Source: Methylomicrobium lacus LW14 (GTDB lineage Bacteria; Pseudomonadota; Gammaproteobacteria; Methylococcales; Methylomonadaceae). Taken from it: a stretch of 64,000 nt of DNA. The stretch is taken from assembly GCF_000527095.1 (NCBI RefSeq), contig NZ_AZUN01000001.1:3423501-3487500 (forward strand), in the 5' to 3' direction. A program made the position numbers and the translations under genes. The notes beneath the pieces were generated by a model. The model saw only the letters and a list, made by a program, of their open reading frames with translations, did not search any database and was not told the DNA's origin. Below, in pieces: positions 43,230 through 50,879 of this stretch. How positions within the stretch are numbered: position 1 is the stretch's first letter; each line of letters opens with the position of its first letter.

Positions 43230-43963
43230 AAGCGCTTTATATTGCTTGGCAAGACCCTCAAACCCGGTATTGGTACACTGTGGGGCGTTTGAGCCGTGAA
43301 AACGGCATGTACCGCTTTGTCTATACGCAAGGAGCGTTAAAGTCCCAGCGGTTTAAATACCTCGGCCGAATGCACGATTTGCGCCAAAGTTATTGGTCAC
43401 GAGAACTGTTTCCATTGTTTTCAAACCGCATTCTAGATAGCTCCCGACCTGAATATCCCGAATATTTGCAATGGCTTGCGCTTGACCCAAGGGATCAACA
43501 CGACCCGATGCAATTGCTTGCCCGTTCCGGAGGAAAGAGAGCCACCGATGAGCTTTGCGTTTATCCACATCCTGAGATGAATGAACGGGGAGAGGTCGAG
43601 CTGTTTTTCCTAAGCCACGGTTTACGTTATCTTGATTCATCGGCATTGCAACGAATTAGTCAGTTACAAAGTGGCGATCATTTGATTTTGCGTCGGGAAA
43701 TCGATAATGCCCACGATCGCTATGCTTTATTGCTCGAAACAGAAGAGCCCGTAACGGTCGGTTATTGCCCACGCTATTTGAGCCGGGATTTGTGCGGGGT
43801 AATGCATGCTACCGATGTAAAGCTAACCGTCGAACGTGTCAATCAAGATGCGCCAATTCAGTTCCGTCTGCTTTGCCGAGCGGTTTTTACGCCACCTTTA
43901 GGTTTTGACATGTTTGCTGGTGACGAGCACCTGCCTTTGGGAAAAGAATCGGTTGCGGCCTGA
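43226..43963 (+). CDS. HIRAN-domain protein with a HipA-N-like region
   Basis: A 245-residue protein coupled to the kinase gene by a 4-bp overlap. Residues ~5-110 (VGRLSRENGMYRFVYTQGAL, ELFPLFSNRIL, then PMQLLARSGGKRATDEL) recall the N-subdomain 1 of HipA that the kinase lacks. Residues ~124-200 fit a HIRAN domain (FFLSHGLRYL, GDHLILRREIDNAHDRYALLL, VGYCPRYLSRDL), a fold that binds 3' ends of single-stranded DNA in helicase-type proteins and also occurs alone in bacteria. The pair would be analogous to HipS-HipT in the split HipBST systems, with HIRAN instead of a DNA-binding HTH. The two-part reading is mine. G+C is a little lower than in the neighbours. Confidence 0.78.
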   Translation: MKALYIAWQDPQTRYWYTVGRLSRENGMYRFVYTQGALKSQRFKYLGRMHDLRQSYWSRELFPLFSNRILDSSRPEYPEYLQWLALDPRDQHDPMQLLARSGGKRATDELCVYPHPEMNERGEVELFFLSHGLRYLDSSALQRISQLQSGDHLILRREIDNAHDRYALLLETEEPVTVGYCPRYLSRDLCGVMHATDVKLTVERVNQDAPIQFRLLCRAVFTPPLGFDMFAGDEHLPLGKESVAA

Positions 43964-44010
43964 ATACAAACTGTATTTTCCTGAGAAATCATATTTCGGT
44001 AACAACGCTA

Positions 44011-45174
44011 CTATTCGTTAAACCGATTCAAAGACACAATTTTCCGGATTATCTCTTCCACATCATCCAGTTCATGGTCATAGATACCGGTTCGATACGC
44101 TTCGCCCGTTGTCTCGATATGCGAGGCCAGCAACGGCCCGCCCTTTTCGCTGATCTTGATCCGGGTCAGGGTCGATAGCCCCGGCTGCAAGGGATTTTTG
44201 CGCAGTTCTTCCACCTCGAGGCCGATCCTGACCGGCACCCGTTCGGCGATATGAATGAAGTTGCCGGTCGCGTTGTCGGTCGGCAGCAGCGCGAACGAGC
44301 TGCCGGTGCCGGGGTTGATGCCCTGTACGCGGCCGTGGTAGATCCGTTCATCGCCATAGGCGTCTATCCGGATTTCGGCGGACTGTCCGGGGCGGATGGG
44401 GGCGATCTGGTTTTCGAGAAAATTCGCCTCGATCCAGAGGTCGTCGAGCGGCACGACCACCAGCAACGGCGCGCCGGGTTTGACCATGTCGCCGATCTGC
44501 GCGCGTCGTTTCGCGACGTAGCCGGAGACCGGTGCGACGATATTGCGGCGGCGGAATTCCAGGAAGGCCCGGCGCAGTTTGCTTTTGGCTTTTTCTACCG
44601 AAGGATGCTGGTCGACGCCGACGCCCTGCACCTCGGCTTCGACGCCGGCTTTTTCGGCTTCGGCTTCCTTGATCGCGGCTTCCAGTTCGCGGATTTTGTC
44701 CTTCGCGTTTTGCACCTGCTGTTCGGAGGCCGCGCCGTCCTTGAAGGCGCTCAGATAGCGCTGCAGGTCGTGGCGCACCTGGCTCAGGGCGGCTTGGCGG
44801 GTCTCGATGCGCTGGTGCAGGGTTTCTATGCCGGCGGTCAATTTTTCGATACGGCGCACCGTCTCGCCGAGTTCGGCCTGCGCCTGTTCGAGGTCCAGTT
44901 GCGCGCGGACGCCGTCGAGACGCACCAGTACCTGGCCCTGACGCACCTGTTGCGTATTTTCGGCGAGGATTTCGACGATCGTGCCTTCGGTTTGCGCTTT
45001 CAGCGTAATCAGGTGGCCGGTCACGAAGGCGTCGTCGGTCGCGGCCCAGCCCCTGGTCGTATACCACCAGTAGCCCAACGCGGCGGCGCCGGCCAGCAGC
45101 AGGGTCAAAGTCACCGCGGCCAGGCGGCGCTGGCGCAGGCGGATGATTTCCTTCGGTCTTATCGTTTTATGCAT
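44011..45174 (-). CDS. HlyD/EmrA-type membrane fusion protein
   Basis: A 387-residue periplasmic adaptor of a tripartite efflux pump. One membrane anchor (residues ~19-38) is followed by the biotinyl/lipoyl half-motif (TDDAFVTGHLITLKAQTEGTI and VRQGQVLVRLDG). A long alpha-helical coiled coil lies at ~90-200 with heptads and a SEQQVQNAKDKIRELEAAIKEAEA core. The second lipoyl half (VAPVSGYVAKRRAQIGDMVKPGAPLLVVVP) and a beta-barrel follow. It is the last gene of the operon, 7 bp after the NodT-like gene. Together with the MFS and outer-membrane genes it should form an EmrAB-TolC-like pump exporting hydrophobic drugs; the substrate is not shown. Confidence 0.92.
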   Translation of the reverse strand: MHKTIRPKEIIRLRQRRLAAVTLTLLLAGAAALGYWWYTTRGWAATDDAFVTGHLITLKAQTEGTIVEILAENTQQVRQGQVLVRLDGVRAQLDLEQAQAELGETVRRIEKLTAGIETLHQRIETRQAALSQVRHDLQRYLSAFKDGAASEQQVQNAKDKIRELEAAIKEAEAEKAGVEAEVQGVGVDQHPSVEKAKSKLRRAFLEFRRRNIVAPVSGYVAKRRAQIGDMVKPGAPLLVVVPLDDLWIEANFLENQIAPIRPGQSAEIRIDAYGDERIYHGRVQGINPGTGSSFALLPTDNATGNFIHIAERVPVRIGLEVEELRKNPLQPGLSTLTRIKISEKGGPLLASHIETTGEAYRTGIYDHELDDVEEIIRKIVSLNRFNE

Positions 45175-45181
45175 CGGATCC

Positions 45182-46624
45182 TTACTCTGCCGTTTTGTTC
45201 AGATAGCCGCCGCCCAGGGCGCGTGCGAGTTGCACGGCGGTTTTGCCATAGTCGCCTTCCAAGGCCGCAAGCCTTAGGCGCTGGGCGGATGCGGCCGCAT
45301 TCGCTTCGATCAGGCCGCGGCGGTCGTTCAGGCCGGAGCGGTATTCGACTTCCGCCAGCTGCCGGGCCGCTTCCGCCGCGGCGAGCGTCTGCTGCTGCTC
45401 GCGCACCTGTTCGCTGATTTTCTGCCAGTTGGCCAAGACATCGGCGACTTCCTGCACCGCATGCAGCACCTGCGTGTTGTAGCGCTCGACCGCTTCGTCA
45501 TAGGCCGCTTCCTGATATTGAAGATCGGCGCGCAGGCGTCCGCCTTCGAAAATCGGGAAGTCGATCGACGGGCCGACCGCGTAAGCGAGGCTCGAACCTT
45601 GCAGCAGCACGTCGGTTAGGGTGACGCTATGAAATCCTGCGAAAGATATCAGGTTCACATCGGGATAGAACGCGGTTTTCGCGACCTCGATCAACTTCGC
45701 CGCGGCTTCGGCGCGCAGGCGCGCGGCCTGCACGTCGGGGCGGTGCGCCAGGAGGCTTAGCGGCAGGTCGCTCGGCAGCGGCAGCAGGCTCGGCAATGCG
45801 GGGCGATCGGCCGCGATCTGCCGTCCCCAGTCGGGACCTTTGCCGGCCAGGGCGGCGAGCCGGTTTTGCTGCAATTGGATGTCGGCGCGAACGGCCGCTT
45901 CCAGCTGTTTGGCGTCGTGCAGATCGATGCGCGCCTTCAATAACGGGGCGGAGGAGGCAAGGCCGGTGTTGAGCCGCGTTTCGGCCCATTTGAGCCATTC
46001 GGCGCGGTCGGCGCTGATCTTTTCGGCGGCGGCGAGCCGGGCCTGGGCCGCGGCCAGATCGAAATAGGTTCCGGCGACCGCGGCCGACAGCAGCAGGCGG
46101 GCATCGGCCACTTCGATCTCGGCGGCCTGGGCCTTGCCGATCGCCGCCTCCAGCGCCGCCCGGTCGCGGCCCCACAGGTCCAGGTGATAGCGCAGCACGA
46201 ACGGATTGATCAGCAATTGCCGGAAATGCTCGCCCGCGAGCTTGGCCTGCACGCTGTTGGCCGAATAGCGCTGGGCGCTGAAGCCGATATTCGCGCTGAC
46301 GGTCGGATACTGTTCGGCGGCCTCCGAATCGACCAGGGTTTGTGCCTGATGCAGCCGCGCCTCGACCGTTTTGAGGGTAGGACTGTCTTTCAGCGCGGTT
46401 TCGATCAGCCGATTCAATGGCGGCGAACCGAAGCTTTGCCACCAACTTTCGGAGGGCCAGGCCGATTTGGGAGATGAGGGCTGCCGAACTGGGGTGAGGG
46501 TCTTGTCGATCCGCGGCATGGCAGTCATCACGGCGCGCGAGCCCGGTTCGGGAAGCCAGGCGCAGGATGAGTTCAGCAGTAGTATGCTGAGGCTTGCGGC
46601 AAGACCAAAGTGCTTTCCAGTCAT
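45182..46624 (-). CDS. NodT-family outer-membrane efflux lipoprotein
   Basis: A 480-residue TolC/OprM-type channel. A lipoprotein signal peptide (ILLLNSSC, Cys at ~21) indicates lipid anchoring in the outer membrane, as in OprM. The structure is duplicated: PLNRLIETALKDSPTLKTVEARLHQA and the second copy around LAHRPDVQAARLRAEAAAKLIEVAKTAFYPDVNL, with the family LRYHLDLWGRDRAALEAA and AVGPSIDFPIFEGGRLRADL motifs. The ATG overlaps the MFS stop by 4 bp (46621-46624), so translation is coupled. Its partner adaptor starts 7 bp downstream. The pump needs all three genes. Confidence 0.92.
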   Translation of the reverse strand: MTGKHFGLAASLSILLLNSSCAWLPEPGSRAVMTAMPRIDKTLTPVRQPSSPKSAWPSESWWQSFGSPPLNRLIETALKDSPTLKTVEARLHQAQTLVDSEAAEQYPTVSANIGFSAQRYSANSVQAKLAGEHFRQLLINPFVLRYHLDLWGRDRAALEAAIGKAQAAEIEVADARLLLSAAVAGTYFDLAAAQARLAAAEKISADRAEWLKWAETRLNTGLASSAPLLKARIDLHDAKQLEAAVRADIQLQQNRLAALAGKGPDWGRQIAADRPALPSLLPLPSDLPLSLLAHRPDVQAARLRAEAAAKLIEVAKTAFYPDVNLISFAGFHSVTLTDVLLQGSSLAYAVGPSIDFPIFEGGRLRADLQYQEAAYDEAVERYNTQVLHAVQEVADVLANWQKISEQVREQQQTLAAAEAARQLAEVEYRSGLNDRRGLIEANAAASAQRLRLAALEGDYGKTAVQLARALGGGYLNKTAE

Positions 46625-48204
46625 GCTTCTTCCCTCGCGAGCAGTTCCAGCGCGCGCCGGCGCAAGGACTGGGTCAATGAGACGCGCTGCGGCTGTCGGG
46701 TCGGCTGGGCCAGCCAGACCAGCAGCGCCATCGCGGTAAACGCGCAGCCGCCGATCCAGAACGCATCGTTGACCGCATGGATCGCCATTTGCTGCTTGGC
46801 GATTTTCGCGAATTGCAAAGTGGCGGTCGCGTCGGAAAAACCGGCGTCGGCCAGACTGTCCATCGTCTGGTCAAAACCCGGATCGAATGGCGTGACCGTC
46901 TCGGCCGTGCGCGTCATGTGGAAGGGCGCGCGCCGGTAAAGCACGATCATTTGCAGCGAGATGCCGATCGCGCCGGCCCAGATCCGCATCAGCCCCGCGA
47001 TTTCGACCGCGCGCACCTGGCGCAGCGGCGGCAACCCGTGCAGCATCAGCGCGGTCAGCGGCGCAAAGAAGCTGCCGAGACAGATGCCCTCGACCACTTT
47101 CGGCCAGAACAGGTCGGCAAAGGACGACGGATCGTCGAAACGGCTGAGCCAGAAATAAACGCCGGCAAAACCGAGCAGGCTGCAAGAGGCGAGCGGCCGG
47201 GCGTCGCAGCGTTTGACGATTTCGTGAAAGATGCTCGCGACCGGTTTCGCGAAAATCGCCATCGGCAAAAACACCAGGCCTGCCAGGAATGACGAATAGC
47301 CGAGCGCCAGTTGCAATTGCACGATCAAGAGAGAGAGCAGACCCTGAAAGAACAGGAAGCCGACCGAGAGAAGCACTACGCCGATCGTGAAATTGCGGTG
47401 CGCAAAAAGGCTGATGTCCAGGAAGGGGCGGCGATGACCGAGTTCCCAGACGATCCAGTAAAGGAGTGAGGCGATGCAGGTGAAGATCACTGCTTGAATA
47501 TAGCCGGAATTCGTCCAGTCCCAATCGTTGCCCTGATTCAAGAGGGTTTGAAAGCTGCCCATCAGGGCGGTCAGCAGCAGGAAGCCGACCCAGTCGAAAT
47601 GGCTGAAAACGGTTTTCGCGCCGCGCCGTGACAAGAGCGCGGCGACGATGCCGCCGATCGCGAGCGCGGCCGGAACGTTGAGAATAAACAGCCAGCGCCA
47701 GCCGAGATTGTCCGCGATCCAGCCCCCGATCGGCGGGCCGAAGGTGAACGGCGTCAGAGTGAAAATACTCCAGACGCCGATGCCGATCGATTTCCGGCGG
47801 TCGGGATATTCTTTCAGGATCATCGCCTGCCCCAAGGGCAGGGTCACGCCGCCGGCAAAGCCGAGCACGATCCGCGCCGCCAGATAAGCGTACAGCGAGG
47901 TGCTGTAGGCGCAGGCGGCGGAGGCGAGCGCAAAGATCAAAAAGGCCCAGGCGAAAGGGCGGTATTCGCCTTTCTGTTTGGCAAGCCAGGTGCCGATCGG
48001 AAAGCCGAGCGCCAGGCTGGTCATGTAATCGGTCTGCGTCCAGGTCGCGAAACTGGGCGGAATCGAGAGGCCGCCGGCCACGTGCGGCAGCATCGCGATA
48101 TAGGCGCCGGCGTTGAAAATCACGACCGCATGGCCGAGCCCCAGGCACAGATTGAACAGCACGAAGCGCCAGCCGCGCAGGCGTTTGTGATAAATGAGAC
48201 TCAT
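46621..48204 (-). CDS. DHA2-family MFS drug transporter (EmrB/QacA type)
   Basis: A 527-residue inner-membrane proton antiporter with about 14 hydrophobic segments. Motif A-like (FPIGTWLAKQKGEYRPF), the motif C block GPPIGGWIADNLGWRWLFILNVP and the Asp near the first helices are visible. The N-terminal segment is shorter than in EmrB. It is the first gene of the pump operon; the 250-bp stretch before it (48205-48454) has no gene and should contain the promoter, but I saw no clear operator or adjacent regulator. The C terminus is Arg-rich (QPQRVSLTQSLRRRALELLAREEA). The substrate cannot be named from sequence. Confidence 0.92.
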   Translation of the reverse strand: MSLIYHKRLRGWRFVLFNLCLGLGHAVVIFNAGAYIAMLPHVAGGLSIPPSFATWTQTDYMTSLALGFPIGTWLAKQKGEYRPFAWAFLIFALASAACAYSTSLYAYLAARIVLGFAGGVTLPLGQAMILKEYPDRRKSIGIGVWSIFTLTPFTFGPPIGGWIADNLGWRWLFILNVPAALAIGGIVAALLSRRGAKTVFSHFDWVGFLLLTALMGSFQTLLNQGNDWDWTNSGYIQAVIFTCIASLLYWIVWELGHRRPFLDISLFAHRNFTIGVVLLSVGFLFFQGLLSLLIVQLQLALGYSSFLAGLVFLPMAIFAKPVASIFHEIVKRCDARPLASCSLLGFAGVYFWLSRFDDPSSFADLFWPKVVEGICLGSFFAPLTALMLHGLPPLRQVRAVEIAGLMRIWAGAIGISLQMIVLYRRAPFHMTRTAETVTPFDPGFDQTMDSLADAGFSDATATLQFAKIAKQQMAIHAVNDAFWIGGCAFTAMALLVWLAQPTRQPQRVSLTQSLRRRALELLAREEA

Positions 48205-48454
48205 GCTCTGAAGTTTTCCATACGAAGAGGATGGCTACCTGTTTTGTTTCGTTTATCTTTCCTTCGCAGAGCGAGGGAGCGATGTGTCAAGCCGCGTAAA
48301 GCATTGTAAGTATTGAATAAAATAGCGATTCGCTATTATTGAGGACGCATTTTGACTTCCATTGCTCTGCTTTAACTCGAACGTTGACGCCGTCAGGGAT
48401 GATTCAAGCTGCCTCTACATTCGTGATATTCAAGCCGTTATTTTTACCCATTCT

Positions 48455-48868
48455 TTAAGCCAACAATCCCCACACCAGCATGCTCGCGCCGATCATCAAT
48501 ACCGACCACCATTTGACCAGGCTACTTGCCGGAGCCGTATGCCAGTAATCCACCGCCGCAGCGGTGAACTGATGGCGAACGCCGGACAACTCGGTTTTGA
48601 TCACACCATGCCACACCGGCAATTTGCGGCTTAGCTTGTACAAGAAGTAAGCCGCAAATAGCAGTATTACATAAAAGGTGACGGTTTGTGTGGCGTGACG
48701 ACCGGTATCAAATAGATGTTCGATGATCACATCGAGGGTGAATTCGAGCGCCTCGAAGCACAGATGCAGGAGCTCGAAAAAAAGATCGAGCAGCATATCG
48801 GAGAGCAGGTAGAATGTCCCTATCATGACGGCTGCAAAACCGACCTTCTGTTTTATCGAACCGTACAT
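48455..48868 (-). CDS. Membrane protein downstream of lipoprotein gene
   Basis: A 137-residue protein with an amphipathic helical first half (LLDLFFELLHLCFEALEFTLDVIIEHLFDTGRH; Leu/Phe/His-rich) and two clear membrane segments: VTFYVILLFAAYFLYKL (~63-79) and WWSVLMIGASMLVWGLLA (~119-136). It starts 3 bp after the stop of the lipoprotein gene, so the two form an operon. No family is recognised. The His residues in the first helix pair (LLHLC, IIEHLF, TGRH) are noticeable but no metal motif is evident. It ends at the C-terminal membrane segment. Confidence 0.65.
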   Translation of the reverse strand: MYGSIKQKVGFAAVMIGTFYLLSDMLLDLFFELLHLCFEALEFTLDVIIEHLFDTGRHATQTVTFYVILLFAAYFLYKLSRKLPVWHGVIKTELSGVRHQFTAAAVDYWHTAPASSLVKWWSVLMIGASMLVWGLLA

Positions 48869-48871
48869 GAG

Positions 48872-49726
48872 CTATCTCCGCGCGGTCGTTTCCGGCTCCG
48901 ACAGTTGCGACACGCGCATCGGCGCCAGACCAATGTCTTGCATCGCCTCAGCCATCAGGCGCGCGCCGTTTTCACGCACCAGCGCTTTGAATCTTTCGCC
49001 TTCGGGATAGAGCAGCGCCTGCGCCGTATTGCCTGTCAACCAGGTTTTCTTGCTGGTCTTGGCGAGCACTTGGCCGCTGTGCGCGTCGATCAATTTGATC
49101 AGGACTTGCAGCGAAGTCTGGCCTTCAAAAATACGGTATTGGCCGATACCGATCTCCAGCACCGCATCGGCGCCTTCGGCATGGTCAACAGAAGCCGGCG
49201 CGTTTTGGGCATACCAGCGGGCGACCGCATCGCGCCAGTGGCCGACATTCGCATTGCGTTCGCCGGCGGCGATCGGCAGGCGAGCAGTCTGAGGGCTCAG
49301 TTCGGTTTGGATCTGCGCGGCATTCAGTTGCGCTTGTGCGATGGAAGACAGTTCGAGCGTCGGCGTCCACTGTCCGGCTTGAGCGGATGCCCAGCCGTTC
49401 TTAGACCAGTCGACCGTTTCCACGCTGTCGCCGTGACCGACCTTGCCGGCGATCAAAATGCCGCCTGGGCTCCGGTAAACCGCTTCCTGCGAGGTAACAG
49501 GCAAAACCATATTGTATTCATGCGCATAATTCGGCATCCGGGTTTCGAGCAAATCGGGCAGCACTTCCAGAGGCGGGGCTTCGACCGACGTGATCCGCAC
49601 GGTTTTGAGCGTTGAGGCTGCCGCACTCGGCAGCTTGACCGTATCGAGCGTGGCGGCGGTCTGGCAGCCGGTGATCAGCGCCGGCAACAGCCAGAGCCAA
49701 CAGTTTTTTACAGTTTTTTTGAACAT
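48872..49726 (-). CDS. Lipoprotein of unknown function, divergent from LysR gene
   Basis: A 284-residue protein with a lipoprotein signal (WLWLLPALITGC, Cys at ~21), so it is lipid-anchored; +2 Gln suggests the outer membrane. The mature part has a beta-rich domain (KTVRITSVEAPPLEVLPDLLETRMPNYAHEYNM; LEIGIGQYRIFEGQTSLQVLIKLIDAHSGQVLAKTSK), a pattern seen in CsgG- or DUF4410-like periplasmic proteins, but I cannot assign one. The ATG at 49724-49726 follows GTGGGAGATT and is better than one 30 codons upstream. It shares its upstream region with a LysR regulator, whose T-N11-A box lies at 49887-49911, so it may be a target of that regulator. Confidence 0.7.
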   Translation of the reverse strand: MFKKTVKNCWLWLLPALITGCQTAATLDTVKLPSAAASTLKTVRITSVEAPPLEVLPDLLETRMPNYAHEYNMVLPVTSQEAVYRSPGGILIAGKVGHGDSVETVDWSKNGWASAQAGQWTPTLELSSIAQAQLNAAQIQTELSPQTARLPIAAGERNANVGHWRDAVARWYAQNAPASVDHAEGADAVLEIGIGQYRIFEGQTSLQVLIKLIDAHSGQVLAKTSKKTWLTGNTAQALLYPEGERFKALVRENGARLMAEAMQDIGLAPMRVSQLSEPETTARR

Positions 49727-49886
49727 GGTGAATCTCCCACAAGGGCTACGAAAGCGGGGCTTTACGCCCGCACATCGATGAATCGCCCGGACAGTCGGAG
49801 AAAGGCAATGCTTCAAAATAGGGCTTTCATCTTGACGCTCACTATAGATTTAGTTTACAAATGAAACAAACGATTTATATTTGACT

Positions 49887-49911
49887 TTAATATCGATAAA
49901 TCCAATATTAA
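49887..49911 (+). promoter_or_regulatory. LysR-type T-N11-A operator
   Basis: TTAATAT (49887-49893), 11 spacer bases, then ATATTAA (49905-49911): an exact 7-bp inverted repeat with the T-N11-A core used by LysR regulators. It lies 5 bp before the LysR start codon and 160 bp before the divergent lipoprotein gene. The position fits autorepression of the regulator and activation of the divergent operon. Confidence 0.65.
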
Positions 49912-49916
49912 ACGCA

Positions 49917-50777
49917 ATGGACATCGAACAAATCCGAACCTTTTTGAGCGTGGCCGCGAACGGCAGCTTTCAGGAAGCGGCCAACCGGTTGTATGTGACG
50001 CAATCGACCGTGAGCATGCGTATCCAGCGCCTGGAGGAATACCTGCGCGTGCCCCTGTTCGTGCGCAACCGAGCCGGCGCGCATTTGACGCAGCAGGGAC
50101 GCCGCTTTTTGAAGCATGCGAAGTCGATGCTGTTGACGCTGGAACAGGCGAAACACGAGATCGGCCTGCCCAGCCGCTTCCGGGCCAGCATCACGGTCGG
50201 CGCGCGGATTGCGCTGTGCGAGACGATACTGCCGCGCTGGATCGGCGAGATTCGCAATTCATTACCCGACGTGTCGCTGCGTTGCGATATCGGCTTCGAG
50301 GAAGATTTGATGCGCCGGCTGATCGAAGGCACGGTCGACATCGGCTTGATGTACACACCGCAGCACAGTCCGGGCCTGAAGGTCGAGCATCTGTTCGATG
50401 AGACGCTGGTGCTGCTGACCACACGGCCGGACAGCCCCTGGCCCGACGACGATTATGTCTATGTCGATTGGGGGCCGGCGTTTTATGCCGAGCACAGCAG
50501 CAGCTATCCGAACCTGGAGCGTCCGGCGCAAGTGGTCAATATCGGCTGGCTCGGCATCCAGTTGATCCTGACCAACGGCGGTTCGTGTTTTCTGCCGATT
50601 CGGATGGCCGAGCCTTATATCTGGGCAAAGCGTTTGCATCGCGTGCCGGACAGCCCGGAGATCAAGCTGCCGGCCTATATGGTCTATCCGCTGGATGCCG
50701 ACTCGCCCGTGCTGACGCAGGTGCTCGGCAATCTGCGCGCGTTGGCGGCGGTCGAGCGGCAGACGACTTATGCCTGA
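49917..50777 (+). CDS. LysR-family transcriptional regulator
   Basis: A 286-residue regulator. The N-terminal helix-turn-helix (residues ~3-62) has MDIEQIRTFLSVAANGSFQEAANRLYVTQSTVSMRIQRLE in the usual order; the closest impression is HdfR. The effector domain begins near 92 (RASITVGARIALCETILPRWIGEI), with the second lobe around LVLLTTRPDSPWPDDDY and WLGIQLILTNGGSCFLPI. The ATG at 49917 gives the normal N terminus. The operator-like T-N11-A repeat is just upstream. It is divergent from the lipoprotein/membrane pair and 100 bp upstream of the pyruvate kinase gene on the same strand, so either could be regulated. The inducer is not known. Confidence 0.9.
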   Translation: MDIEQIRTFLSVAANGSFQEAANRLYVTQSTVSMRIQRLEEYLRVPLFVRNRAGAHLTQQGRRFLKHAKSMLLTLEQAKHEIGLPSRFRASITVGARIALCETILPRWIGEIRNSLPDVSLRCDIGFEEDLMRRLIEGTVDIGLMYTPQHSPGLKVEHLFDETLVLLTTRPDSPWPDDDYVYVDWGPAFYAEHSSSYPNLERPAQVVNIGWLGIQLILTNGGSCFLPIRMAEPYIWAKRLHRVPDSPEIKLPAYMVYPLDADSPVLTQVLGNLRALAAVERQTTYA

Positions 50778-50879
50778 ACATGAAGTTCAGCAAGCAAGTG
50801 CGGAACGAGGGGCTTTGACACAGGGCTGTCATTTGCTCGTGCTAATTTGTCCGGTTGCAATCAAATGAAGGAGACTAAG

